Below, in pieces: positions 23,769 to 32,429 of a stretch of 64,000 bases of DNA. The notes beneath the pieces are model-generated. The model did no database searches. It saw nothing but the letters and a program-made list of their open reading frames with translations, and was not told where the DNA came from. The stretch comes from JAQVXR01 sp050945755 (GTDB lineage Bacteria; Bacillota; Dehalobacteriia; Dehalobacteriales; Dehalobacteriaceae). A program made the position numbers and the translations under genes. Positions within the stretch are counted from its first letter, which is position 1. Each line of letters starts with the position of its first letter. The stretch spans positions 1 through 64,000 of the forward strand of contig JBMNTN010000003.1 of NCBI GenBank assembly GCA_050945755.1, read 5' to 3'.

Positions 23769-25157
23769 TTATACTTGGTCCATGTTTTTTACCTTAATAA
23801 CTACTGCTCTTTTGTCGTCTTTAGTTACTAAAAAATGCCGAGAAAGGCGTTGACCAACCACCCAGACAATCTGCTCCCCGGAAACCAACAAAGGAATGCG
23901 GTCCCGCTCCTCACGTGGTACTTTTTCATCGATAAAAAAATCCTTCAGCTTTTTAGTCCCTTGAAGACCTTTCGGTTGGAATCGGTCTCCCTTCCGGCGG
24001 GTTCGAATAAACAATGAATTTTTCAAAATAGCAATATTAAATACAGCTGAATGTTTCGTCTGAATAAATCTCTCATCCGGCCAATTCCTAATTTCAGCCT
24101 GGACTATCAAACCAATTGCAGGAATTTGAACTTGCCCCGGAATCTTCAATTTAACCGGTTCTATTTCTGTTACCCTGTTGCCAGAAGAAAAAAAGCTGAA
24201 TATAAGTCGGTCATAATCCCGCCGAGCATATATTCGGCCAGGAAGGGAAATCTCTTTTCCTGTTGTAAGGTTTAAAACTTTTCCCGTCTGATGGTAACTC
24301 AATCCCCCCTGTTGCCCGCTTATCTCCTCAAATGCTCGGCGCACAACGCGACGTTGAAGTGCTGGGTGTAAAAGCTTTAGTTTCTGAAAATTAATGCTTT
24401 TCTCCTTGCCAAATCCTAGATCTTTCAAATATTCGCAGGTCAAATTTTCCAAATATTCATTATCTGCCCGGCAAATATCTGCCGTCCTGGCAAGAGCTTC
24501 AACCACTCGCGGATTATACTCTTTTAGCTGTGGGACAAGACAGAGCCTGATTTTATTGCGCAAATAATTGGTTTCCTTATTACTTGAATCTATTCTATAT
24601 TCTAATTGATTAATCCCACAGTAAGATATAATATCATCTTTTGTTACTTCCAAAAGGGGTCGGCATAACCCCCCTTCTTTGGGAGAAATAGCAGCCACCC
24701 CTTCTAAGCCGGTACCCCTAATAAGATGAAGAAGAATTGTCTCTGCCTGATCATCCGCATGATGAGCAGTTAAAATGCCATTTGCCCCAATATCCCGAGC
24801 CAACCCTCGCAAAAATCGATAGCGTATATCCCGCGCTGCCTCTTCAGGTGAGTACCGGGTTTGACGAATATAGGCAGGCACATCTCGTTTCTCAACTGTA
24901 CAGGGTAATCCCCAGGAACTTGCCAATTGCTGGACAAAATCTGCTTCTTCATCCGACTGTGCCCCTCGGAACATATGGTTCAAGTGGGCAACACGAATGT
25001 CAACTCCCCAACCTGCTGTCAATCTTAAAATTACATGTAACATTGCTACAGAATCAGGCCCTCCGGAAACAGCCGCAACTATCACGTCTCCCGGCAAAAT
25101 CAATTGATACTTTTTAATTGTTTTAAGAACCTGTCTTTCAAAATATTTCATTCTCAC
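23769..25157 (-). CDS. tilS: tRNA(Ile)-lysidine synthetase
   Basis: Modifies C34 of tRNA-Ile(CAU) to lysidine, changing its charging from Met to Ile. The 462 residues contain the PP-loop SGGPDSVAML at about 31-40, AHHADDQAETILLHLIRGTGLEG, and the C-terminal TilS domain with RTRRKGDRFQPKGLQGTKKLKDFF. Unlike B. subtilis there is no hpt gene between tilS and ftsH. GTG (25157) and ATG (25151) are both possible starts. Confidence 0.96.
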   Translation of the reverse strand: MRMKYFERQVLKTIKKYQLILPGDVIVAAVSGGPDSVAMLHVILRLTAGWGVDIRVAHLNHMFRGAQSDEEADFVQQLASSWGLPCTVEKRDVPAYIRQTRYSPEEAARDIRYRFLRGLARDIGANGILTAHHADDQAETILLHLIRGTGLEGVAAISPKEGGLCRPLLEVTKDDIISYCGINQLEYRIDSSNKETNYLRNKIRLCLVPQLKEYNPRVVEALARTADICRADNEYLENLTCEYLKDLGFGKEKSINFQKLKLLHPALQRRVVRRAFEEISGQQGGLSYHQTGKVLNLTTGKEISLPGRIYARRDYDRLIFSFFSSGNRVTEIEPVKLKIPGQVQIPAIGLIVQAEIRNWPDERFIQTKHSAVFNIAILKNSLFIRTRRKGDRFQPKGLQGTKKLKDFFIDEKVPREERDRIPLLVSGEQIVWVVGQRLSRHFLVTKDDKRAVVIKVKNMDQV

Positions 25158-25211
25158 TACCCATCAGGAAAAATTATAAATCTTTCTTTCTAAAATACTC
25201 TTTTCTATAAT

Positions 25212-25240
25212 AAAAGCACGGTATTTATACCGTGCTTTTT
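25212..25240 (-). terminator. terminator of spoIIE
   Basis: A long stem AAAAGCACGGTA/TACCGTGCTTTT (25212-25223 with 25228-25239) with a four-base loop and T-rich flanks on both strands. It lies about 45 bases after the spoIIE stop. Confidence 0.88.
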
Positions 25241-25282
25241 CTTCATCATTTCTTTAATTTCCTCTTTTATTCTTGCCCAAAT

Positions 25283-27739
25283 TTATTTTTTATAATCCTT
25301 TTGTTCTTCAACTAATGCTACCAAAACAGTAATATCATCTCGAGGTTTTCCACCAGACATGCGCAGAGCATTTCTCAACAAAAACTCTGCTAATTTTTGT
25401 GGATTGTTTTCACTACTTTCTTTTAAAGCCGCAACAACCCATTTTTCAGTTTCCTCCTGTCCGCCGCCACATTCCAATAGCCCATCAGTTGCCATAACAA
25501 TAATATCCCCAATTTCAACCTGTTCCGGTATTGTTTCTACTTCTACATTATGTAAAATTCCAATAGGTAAGCAGGAAGATCTCACAACCGAAACCCCATC
25601 CCTTTTTTTAATATAGCTGGGGGAACCGCCGATTTTTACGAAATCCGTCTCTCCATTATAAAGGTTGGTGATACAAAGATCCAAAGTAGCAAAGCTTTCT
25701 TCCTGGGAACGCAACATTAACACCGAATTAATGGTATTAATCGCTACTTGCTGATTAAAGCCGGTTTCCAATAATTGCTCAAGCAGAGCAAGAGTCGTGC
25801 TGGATTCCATAGCTGCTTTGCTTCCCGTTCCCATACCGTCACTCATCATGAGGATTTGTTTACCGTCCTGAAGAAGGATCGTGCCACTACAGTCCCCACA
25901 AATATTCCCTTCTTCTTTAGCAATTTGGGCCCGGCCTACGGTTAACTTTCTTGCCCCATAAGCAAGCATTCTAAACCAACATGTCTTAACCCCGGTTTCC
26001 ACGGAGCAATTGGATTGGTAGACCTTAAAGGGCATTCCTGTCAGTCGGGAAACAACCGGTGCAAGAATACGATGACAATCGTCCACTCCGGGACAGGACT
26101 GTAATTCCAATGTTAGGTCAATGCACTTTTCTGTCATACAGGTGACATTAGCCCGGCAAATCGGAAAGCCTTTCCTCACCAGCTGTTTCACCAAGTCATG
26201 TTCCAGAAGCTCCCTGGGCCGATTATAGTTTTTAATCTCTTCCACCAATTTATTCATAATCTGGGCTGATCCGTTAAGCTGGTTCGCTACTAAAGACCTG
26301 GTACTGACCATCTGACGCTGCCAAAAAGTATTCTTCTTATATAATTCATAAAGGCAGTTGACAGTGGCTAACATCTCTTTAGCATGAGAACATCTTTTCC
26401 GCAGGGACTGAGGCATATCTTTTAAAGAAGCCGCCCCGTTTGTTTCAATAATTGAAAATAAAGACATAATTGAGCGATAGGTTTGATAAAAGTCTTTTTC
26501 CCAGCACATTTTTTGCAAAGTACATTCCATGCAGATACGTCCGGAAATGTGGTTTAAAATTGAATGAATATTTTGTTCCTCTGCCGCCTGTACTTCGCCG
26601 GAAATCTGATCCAGCGTACATGCTAATTCGTCAAATACTTTCCCCATATGATCCAACCGTTGCACCGCTATCCGTCCAACAAAATCCTCCCGTCTGCTTG
26701 GAGATGTCCTCTCCAAATTAAAACTGAAGAGTTTTCCTGCTTTCACCAACCAGCGTTCAGGAATAACAAACAAAAGAACTGCTGCGCAAGCCGATGCTGC
26801 CAATGAAGCAATGATTAAAGAGGTATTAAGAAGGTATAAAGCAAGAAGTAAGTTTCCCAGGAAAAAGCCCATAACAACTCCCAACCGGCCAAAACCGCTA
26901 AAGGCTCCGGCAAGGAGACCGGAAAAAGCATACATACCGATTATTGAAGGCAATACCATTTCTGAGAGACTTGGCACAATGCCCACAAGGGCACCTACAC
27001 CTGCCCCAACTCCTCCGCCGCCTAAAAAGGCAGCAACCATGATTAAAAACCTGCTGATAATACTCCGAAATTCCACATCACCTATGCCCCAGATTCCCAA
27101 CCCCATGATCAACCCTAATAATCCAACAAAAACACAGACCGTCTCATCAGGCGTCAGCTGACCTAAATTGAAAGAATCCGAAGAGTTCTTAATCACCCCA
27201 AGAGCTACAAGAAAAACCAATGAAAGACCGGCTGCAAACAGACTTTCAAAAATGGTCACCATGACCAAGTAATCGGAAGCATGTCCAAGTATCAGTGTTA
27301 TTCCCTTTGCGACTACCGTTGCAGTCAATACAAGAGCTGGGACAACAACCCACTGCCTGTCCGGGTCAATGGAATAAAAGAGAAAAACAATCACGAGAAT
27401 AACTATGACACCGGCATTGCACAGAAACTGCTGACCGGAGACAATTGTCAGGAGCCCGGCAATCACTGGGACAGCCTGAATCAACACTTGTTTTCGATCC
27501 AAGCACATTAAAGCAGCAAAATAAGCCGGTCCAAAAGGAAGTAAACTTCCCAGGACTTCTGCCCGGCTCAACAAAAACCCAATTATCGCAAAGAATAGCG
27601 TTTCTCTCGAAAGAACGGGTATCCCGGCCAAGGAAATACACGGCAGTTTTATTTTCTTCTTTCTTTTTTGCGCACCTGCTGTGTTATCAGTCTCTCCCCG
27701 TTGAAAAACATAAACCTGCGGATTTCCTGACACCACCAC
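25283..27739 (-). CDS. spoIIE: stage II sporulation protein E, serine phosphatase
   Basis: Integral membrane PP2C phosphatase that dephosphorylates SpoIIAA to activate sigma-F in the forespore and also localises to the asymmetric septum. The 818 residues have an N-terminal region with about ten hydrophobic segments (about 40-335), a central regulatory region, and a C-terminal PP2C domain with GNICGDCSGTILLQDGKQILMMSDGMGTG and ATDGLLECGG, which carry the metal-binding aspartates. GTG start after AGGGGG. Its promoter has a 21-base spacer and Spo0A-box-like sites. Confidence 0.96.
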   Translation of the reverse strand: MVVSGNPQVYVFQRGETDNTAGAQKRKKKIKLPCISLAGIPVLSRETLFFAIIGFLLSRAEVLGSLLPFGPAYFAALMCLDRKQVLIQAVPVIAGLLTIVSGQQFLCNAGVIVILVIVFLFYSIDPDRQWVVVPALVLTATVVAKGITLILGHASDYLVMVTIFESLFAAGLSLVFLVALGVIKNSSDSFNLGQLTPDETVCVFVGLLGLIMGLGIWGIGDVEFRSIISRFLIMVAAFLGGGGVGAGVGALVGIVPSLSEMVLPSIIGMYAFSGLLAGAFSGFGRLGVVMGFFLGNLLLALYLLNTSLIIASLAASACAAVLLFVIPERWLVKAGKLFSFNLERTSPSRREDFVGRIAVQRLDHMGKVFDELACTLDQISGEVQAAEEQNIHSILNHISGRICMECTLQKMCWEKDFYQTYRSIMSLFSIIETNGAASLKDMPQSLRKRCSHAKEMLATVNCLYELYKKNTFWQRQMVSTRSLVANQLNGSAQIMNKLVEEIKNYNRPRELLEHDLVKQLVRKGFPICRANVTCMTEKCIDLTLELQSCPGVDDCHRILAPVVSRLTGMPFKVYQSNCSVETGVKTCWFRMLAYGARKLTVGRAQIAKEEGNICGDCSGTILLQDGKQILMMSDGMGTGSKAAMESSTTLALLEQLLETGFNQQVAINTINSVLMLRSQEESFATLDLCITNLYNGETDFVKIGGSPSYIKKRDGVSVVRSSCLPIGILHNVEVETIPEQVEIGDIIVMATDGLLECGGGQEETEKWVVAALKESSENNPQKLAEFLLRNALRMSGGKPRDDITVLVALVEEQKDYKK

Positions 27740-27759
27740 ACCCCCTAATGTTTTGTTTT

Positions 27760-27792
27760 ATTATAGCTTAGGGGGTTTCAAAAACATGTCAG
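27760..27792 (-). promoter_or_regulatory. spoIIE: sigma-A promoter of spoIIE with 21-base spacer
   Basis: CTGACA (27787-27792) and TATAAT (27760-27765) on the minus strand are separated by 21 bases instead of 17. In B. subtilis, Spo0A-activated sigma-A promoters of spoIIE and spoIIG have this wide spacing. The RNA leader would be very short. Confidence 0.6.
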
Positions 27793-27816
27793 ATCCACAA
27801 AAACCAATTTTGGAGT

Positions 27817-27845
27817 TTGCGACAAAAGCAAAAGGAAAGCGACAG
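27817..27845 (-). promoter_or_regulatory. Spo0A-box-like sites upstream of spoIIE
   Basis: On the minus strand TGTCGCAA (27817-27824) and CTGTCGC (27839-27845) each resemble the 0A box TGTCGAA with one or two mismatches. They lie about 60-85 bases upstream of the predicted start. Confidence 0.4.
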
Positions 27846-28120
27846 AAAGATAGCAGCTTTACCAGAGTATCAAAAGCCAAAACCCCAAGATTATATTGTC
27901 TATTATATATCCCCTTCCCCAGAAAAGCGGTCCTGACAACGCTAATTACCAGCGTCCCATCGCTTCCCAATGCCTTACATTCTTCTTTTTAATTTTGGCA
28001 GGTAGGTTGGAATATCCTCTAATTTTTGTTTTGCACTTTTTTATTTTTTCTCGCTGTTACGGCAGAATCAGCTTGTATTTAAATAATAAGGAAAATCTCC
28101 GAGATTAAATAAAGAAAGAT
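27846..28120. other. non-coding gap between spoIIE regulatory region and tRNA terminator
   Basis: Short open frames cross this stretch on both strands, but none has a good ribosome binding site, a recognisable product or a plausible composition. Apart from the spoIIE control sites next to it I see nothing functional. Confidence 0.4.
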
Positions 28121-28154
28121 AAAAAAAAGACATGAACCAATCAGTTCATGCCTT
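28121..28154 (-). terminator. terminator of the tRNA pair
   Basis: Stem CATGAAC/GTTCATG with a six-base loop followed by eight T on the minus strand, just downstream of tRNA-Glu. Confidence 0.9.
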
Positions 28155-28164
28155 AATTATTATA

Positions 28165-28243
28165 TGGTGACCCGTAGGGGATTCGAACCCCTGAAACTGC
28201 CAGCGTGAAAGGCTGGTGAGTTAAGCCGCTTCTCCAACGGGCC
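28165..28243 (-). tRNA. tRNA-Glu (UUC anticodon)
   Basis: Read on the minus strand it folds as a cloverleaf: acceptor GGCCCGT with ACGGGTC (one G-U pair), anticodon stem CCAGC/GCTGG with loop CTTTCAC giving TTC, and T-arm GGGGTTCGAATCCCC. The CCA end is encoded (28165-28167). It is the second tRNA of a two-gene transcript. Confidence 0.95.
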
Positions 28244-28248
28244 AAGTA

Positions 28249-28324
28249 TGGTAGCGGTGACTGGATTTGAACCAGTGACACCCCGGGTATGAACCGAGTG
28301 CTCTGACCACTGAGCTACACCGCC
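28249..28324 (-). tRNA. tRNA-Met (CAU anticodon, elongator type)
   Basis: The minus strand folds with acceptor GGCGGTG/CACCGCT, anticodon loop TTCATAC giving CAT, T-arm CTGGTTCAAATCCAG, and an encoded CCA (28249-28251). The paired first base and the anticodon stem argue for elongator Met rather than initiator. Isoleucine-lysidine tRNA is not fully excluded, but the body resembles Firmicutes elongator tRNA-Met. Confidence 0.92.
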
Positions 28325-28382
28325 ATGCACTGTTCACTCTAAGATTATGCAATAAAGAATCCCAAAAGTCAATATGTAATTA

Positions 28383-28826
28383 TTAGCGAATTAACATTAA
28401 CCTGGCTCCTGCCACCAAAAGAATCATACCTACCGCTTTAACCCATGTCACGGCTACCTTTTCCATGCCGAACAGGCCAGTACAATCAATAATCATTGCC
28501 GTTGTCAATTGTCCAACGATAATAGCTGTGGTAGCATTGGCCACTCCTACTTTGGGAATACTGGCCACAACAAAATAAATAATCAAAACACTGATGATCC
28601 CCCCCAAATATCCGTACCAGGGAACCTGGGACATTTTTGCCAAACTTCCCTCTCCCAACCGTAGCCCGAAGAGAGCAATACACACGACCACCACCCCAAT
28701 GATATGAACAATAAAAGTTGCTTCTAAAAGTCCGATGATTTTTGCCAAAACGGAATTTAATGTTCCCTGAATGGCCATGGCTATTCCGGCTACTAAAGCA
28801 AACAATAAGGGCAAGATAAAGTTCAT
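28383..28826 (-). CDS. DMT-family membrane transporter (DUF606/YdcZ-like)
   Basis: A 147-residue protein with five hydrophobic segments, matching the small DUF606 family of the drug/metabolite transporter superfamily. MAIQGTLNSVLAKIIGLLEATFIVHIIG and the WYGYLGGIISV segment are typical. Proteins of this size may act as dimers. The substrate is unknown. It is transcribed away from the divergent DUF421 gene. Confidence 0.8.
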   Translation of the reverse strand: MNFILPLLFALVAGIAMAIQGTLNSVLAKIIGLLEATFIVHIIGVVVVCIALFGLRLGEGSLAKMSQVPWYGYLGGIISVLIIYFVVASIPKVGVANATTAIIVGQLTTAMIIDCTGLFGMEKVAVTWVKAVGMILLVAGARLMLIR

Positions 28827-28955
28827 TTCTGCGTCTCCTTTGGAAAAATGTACTACATTAATTTTCCCGAATTATTCTAAAAGTATTCTTAGAACAATCT
28901 CTGAAAAATAATTTTAAATATTCAACTTGGTCATACTAAAAGCGAGGTGGGTATT

Positions 28956-29627
28956 ATGGTCGTGTTTCTCCGTACAATTGGTCTGTTTTTATTTGCAGTT
29001 CTCTGTTTCCGGCTGATGGGCTTTCGTTCTATGGGGGGAGATGTAGAACCCATCGATTTTGTAATTGTCTTGGGAATTGCAGAAATTCTTGGTGCTCCTT
29101 TAGCGGATGAAAATCTTAAGGTTGCGAACGCCTTTATTGCCATCGGAACTTTAACAATACTCCAAATCGTTCTCTCCTACCTTTCATTAAAAAACCAAAA
29201 CTTTCTTAAAATAGTGGAAGGTTCTCCAATTACTGTTATCAAGGAAGGAAGAATCTTGGAAGATAATATGCGCAGAGCCCGATTCAATATGCAAGATTTA
29301 ATGGAAGAACTGCGTATCCAGGGTTTAACCAGTGTTCAAGATGTGGAACTTGCTAATTTAGAGCCCAGTGGCCGGTTCAGTGTAATCCGGTCGAAAAGCG
29401 CCGAGCCAATCACCCCCCGCTATTTGGGGCAAAGCACCTCTGTTACTCTGATTGAAAACGGCCAAGTGGTTGCTGACAAATTGGAACAAGCGAGCATCAA
29501 CCCCAATCAGTTAGCCGAAATATTATCCCAATTCGGCATTACTGAACTCAGCCAGGTAGAAACAGCCGTCATTGCTCCCTCAGGTCATATTGCTGTAACA
29601 AAAAAGCCACCGGAAATTAAAAATTGA
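28956..29627 (+). CDS. DUF421 (YetF/YcaP-family) membrane protein
   Basis: About 223 residues with three N-terminal hydrophobic segments (about 1-85) and a cytoplasmic C-terminal part that contains RRARFNMQDLMEELRIQG and VELANLEPSGRFSV, the DUF421 core. Several Bacillus relatives are sporulation or germination associated membrane proteins, with function not settled. ATG 28956 is chosen over GTG 28947 because GAGGTG lies just before it. It is one of the few plus-strand genes and ends 15 bases from the convergent glycosyltransferase gene. Confidence 0.85.
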   Translation: MVVFLRTIGLFLFAVLCFRLMGFRSMGGDVEPIDFVIVLGIAEILGAPLADENLKVANAFIAIGTLTILQIVLSYLSLKNQNFLKIVEGSPITVIKEGRILEDNMRRARFNMQDLMEELRIQGLTSVQDVELANLEPSGRFSVIRSKSAEPITPRYLGQSTSVTLIENGQVVADKLEQASINPNQLAEILSQFGITELSQVETAVIAPSGHIAVTKKPPEIKN

Positions 29628-29642
29628 ACTAACTTTTTAAAC

Positions 29643-30767
29643 TTAAAACGCAGAAACCGTTTTTTGATAAACCGAAGCTGTTTCCTCTGCTACTTTTGAC
29701 CAGGAGTACTTTTTGGCCCGGTTCAATGCCTTTTTGCTTAAGAAGTGAGCCCATTCAGGTTCCAGCAATATTTTTAGCATTTTTTCCGCAAGATCCAGTG
29801 TATCATAAGGATTAAAAAGTACTGCTGACTTACCGACTACTTCAGGGAGTGAAGAAGTATTGGCAACGATCGTCGGGGTTGCACAGGACATTGCTTCAAG
29901 AGGAGGAAGCCCAAAACCCTCATAAAAGGATGGGTAAACAAAAACACTTGCACCCTGATAAAAATAAGGCAGGTGTTGAACGGGAACAAATCCCGGGAAG
30001 ATTACCCGGTCTTGGAGGTTTAATACATTAATCATCGCATCAATTTGGTCAAACTCCTTGTTCCTTTTACCCGGGAGTACCAATAAAAACTTTTTCTCTA
30101 ACTCTTTGATCACCTCTGCATAAGCTGTTAATAGCCCTTTCACATTTTTCCGCGGACTAAACCCTCCTACATAAAGAACAAAATCCTCAGTAATACCATA
30201 TTTAGCAGCAAGAAACTCTCGGCATTGAGTTTTATCTCCAGGCGCGTATATCGGTTCAGGAGCCTCGTAGATGACATCAATCTTTTCCCCGGGATAGCCG
30301 AAAATATTTTCAATATCCTTTTTAGAACATTTGGAAACAGTAATAATTCTGTCCGCATTTTCCATAATGCGCGGCATCTCTGTCATAAAAATTTTTAGGT
30401 AACCTTTCCCCACCGTCTCCGGGTAAATATATGGGATTAAATCATGGACAGTAACTACTTGCTTGCATTCTTTCTTCATGGGCAAACCAATGCCGTTTTG
30501 TGGAACGTGATAAACATTTATTTTCTCATGAGCCAGTTGCTGAGGCAGGAAGTATTCTTCCCAATAATTCTGACTGGCCTCAATTTTTTCGAACACATCC
30601 CGGCAGCAGATGTCCAATCCAACAAATTCCTCTCCAGGCCAAAACAGCCTGTAATTATTACTTTCCGGGCGTTTCTTTAAATGATAAAGTAATTGGTAAG
30701 TATAAGTACCTATCCCTGTTCCCCGGTACCAAATAGCACCCCGGGCATCTATCCCAACCAGCATCAT
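29643..30767 (-). CDS. GT4-type glycosyltransferase (paralogue 1)
   Basis: A 374-residue two-domain GT-B enzyme, probably cytoplasmic. GIDARGAIWYRGTGIGTYTYQL at the N-terminus includes the glycine-rich loop, and the C-terminal half has VGGFSPRKN and the GT4 E-x7-E motif in EGFGLPPLEAM. It is clearly paralogous to the protein at 38753: both share the N-terminal phrase and VPQNGIGLP. It is the last gene of the spore-surface island. The donor sugar is likely a nucleotide hexose; GDP-mannose is suggested by the nearby manC-type gene. Confidence 0.88.
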   Translation of the reverse strand: MMLVGIDARGAIWYRGTGIGTYTYQLLYHLKKRPESNNYRLFWPGEEFVGLDICCRDVFEKIEASQNYWEEYFLPQQLAHEKINVYHVPQNGIGLPMKKECKQVVTVHDLIPYIYPETVGKGYLKIFMTEMPRIMENADRIITVSKCSKKDIENIFGYPGEKIDVIYEAPEPIYAPGDKTQCREFLAAKYGITEDFVLYVGGFSPRKNVKGLLTAYAEVIKELEKKFLLVLPGKRNKEFDQIDAMINVLNLQDRVIFPGFVPVQHLPYFYQGASVFVYPSFYEGFGLPPLEAMSCATPTIVANTSSLPEVVGKSAVLFNPYDTLDLAEKMLKILLEPEWAHFLSKKALNRAKKYSWSKVAEETASVYQKTVSAF

Positions 30768-30779
30768 TCCACCCCCAAT

Positions 30780-31361
30780 CTAATTTTCTTCCCGCCCATA
30801 TGTGAAAACCTTTATTTCTATCCTCAATGCTCGGTCCTCCAAATGAATATAACCCATTGAGGCAAGATGCCTGTTTCTTAAAGGCATACCCGGGTTAAAC
30901 ACCAACACATTATGCTTAATTTTTTTCCCTGGGCGTCCCGGAGGACGAAATTCTGCTCGAAAGGAATCTATAAAAGGCTTATGGCTATGTCCAAAAACAA
31001 TGCAATCAACAGGTTCTTCGTAAAGAAATGGTTGGACAACAATCTGAAAAATTAAATCCGCCTGCTCGGTTTTATTCACATGTAGTTCATCAAGTTCATC
31101 ACCATGAATCATCCCAATTCGGTAACCGGCCAATTCAATTACTTTTTTCCTTTTTAATTCTCTGCCGAAATATTCCAGATCGTGATTCCCCGCAACAGCT
31201 TGAACAGGCGCAAATTGGGAAATTTCCTCCAGTACGCGTGGTTCCACAATATCTCCGCAGTGGAGAATTAAGTCTACTCCCTCAAGTCCCTCCTTTAACC
31301 GTGAAGAGATTTGGTCAAATTTATGAGGAACATGTGTATCAGCAATCACCGCTATCTTCAT
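30780..31361 (-). CDS. metallophosphoesterase (YfcE/MJ0936-like)
   Basis: A 193-residue calcineurin-like phosphoesterase with all metal motifs: DTHVPH, HCGDIVE, GNHDLE and FGHSHKP. Relatives act as phosphodiesterases on small substrates. It lies 12 bases upstream of the glycosyltransferase gene in the same direction, so it is part of the island transcript. The natural substrate is unknown. Confidence 0.85.
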   Translation of the reverse strand: MKIAVIADTHVPHKFDQISSRLKEGLEGVDLILHCGDIVEPRVLEEISQFAPVQAVAGNHDLEYFGRELKRKKVIELAGYRIGMIHGDELDELHVNKTEQADLIFQIVVQPFLYEEPVDCIVFGHSHKPFIDSFRAEFRPPGRPGKKIKHNVLVFNPGMPLRNRHLASMGYIHLEDRALRIEIKVFTYGREEN

Positions 31362-31413
31362 ATTCTTACCTCCAGCTGATTATTTATCTTAATACTAGCG
31401 CCTTGCTGCTTTT

Positions 31414-32418
31414 TTAAATTAGATTATTTTCGAAACTACGCAGCAAGTTGTCTTTTTCCCTCCACTGGTTACACAGTTCTCCCATTTTTTGGGTCAATAA
31501 TAGTTCATTCCAACTCACTATGTGTTTTTTTTCATAAAACTCTCTGGCTATTCTCCAGACTCTTTCCGGAAACTCAAGGAATGCCCCCAGTACCTTTAGC
31601 TCGTTATTATCCAGCCCGTGCTTTGAATTGTAAGCGGAAATTAATCTTTCCATTTTATCCAATTGCCAATGGTTACGACGCAAAAAACGGCGTAACAATT
31701 TCCAAATGTCTACCACACTTATTTCCATGGCTGTAGAATCAAAATCGATTAATACTACTTGATCATCTTGCATGATAAAGTTTCTCGTTGCCGGGTCTCC
31801 ATGTACCAGGCATCCCCTTTGCCTTGCTTCCTTTACTAGTTGAGAATAACGGGAAGTTTGCAGTTTCCAAATACTCTGTTCAGCACATTCCTCCAACCAA
31901 GGCCCAATAGATATCAGCCTCTTTTCAAAAGGTGTTGGACAATTTTTACTTTTTGCCTGGCCAATATATTGCACTAAATCCTGATAGTTTTCTTCCAGTT
32001 TCCTGATCCATTTACCTAAATTGTTTTTTACCTTAATCCCCTTGGCAGGAATAAAACCGATTCCTGCCTGGTGGCAAAGGGCTAAGGTCTCGGCGGCCTT
32101 AACCATTTGTTCCATGTTGCGGTAATCCGGTTCCACCCCCTCCACCCACTCTTGAACAATATAATTTGTACCATGGTACTCTGCTACCATACTTTTATCC
32201 AAAGCCGGCAGACACATGGCCATCCGGTTGAAACCATTTGCTTTTAAATGGTTCATAGCTTCTATCATAAAAAGAATTTTTTCTTTTTTGGGATGCACTG
32301 CTTTCAAGCAGCGTTTCCCCTGCCGGGTAATTACTAAATAAGCATCCCTTCTTTTTTCCAGCCCTACTAGTTCCTCACCCCAGAAACTAATAATGTTTTC
32401 CACATCTCGTACATTCAA
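31414..32418 (-). CDS. CotS-family spore-coat kinase-like protein
   Basis: About 334 residues with an aminoglycoside-phosphotransferase/CotS fold. The catalytic loop is intact: HGDPATRN at about 206-213 and the metal-binding IDFD at about 224-227. A TTG at 32418 is preferred over a longer reading to 32457 because GGAGGGG lies eight bases before it and this removes an overlap with the upstream gene. CotS and relatives are spore-coat associated in Bacillus; whether they phosphorylate a sugar or protein is not established from sequence. The fifth CotS-like gene in transcription order. Confidence 0.82.
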   Translation of the reverse strand: MNVRDVENIISFWGEELVGLEKRRDAYLVITRQGKRCLKAVHPKKEKILFMIEAMNHLKANGFNRMAMCLPALDKSMVAEYHGTNYIVQEWVEGVEPDYRNMEQMVKAAETLALCHQAGIGFIPAKGIKVKNNLGKWIRKLEENYQDLVQYIGQAKSKNCPTPFEKRLISIGPWLEECAEQSIWKLQTSRYSQLVKEARQRGCLVHGDPATRNFIMQDDQVVLIDFDSTAMEISVVDIWKLLRRFLRRNHWQLDKMERLISAYNSKHGLDNNELKVLGAFLEFPERVWRIAREFYEKKHIVSWNELLLTQKMGELCNQWREKDNLLRSFENNLI

Positions 32419-32429
32419 GAAAACCCCTC

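Noticed and set aside
27753..27992. 79-codon plus-strand ORF upstream of spoIIE, and overlapping short ORFs on both strands
   Set aside because: They overlap the spoIIE promoter, lack ribosome binding sites and resemble no protein.
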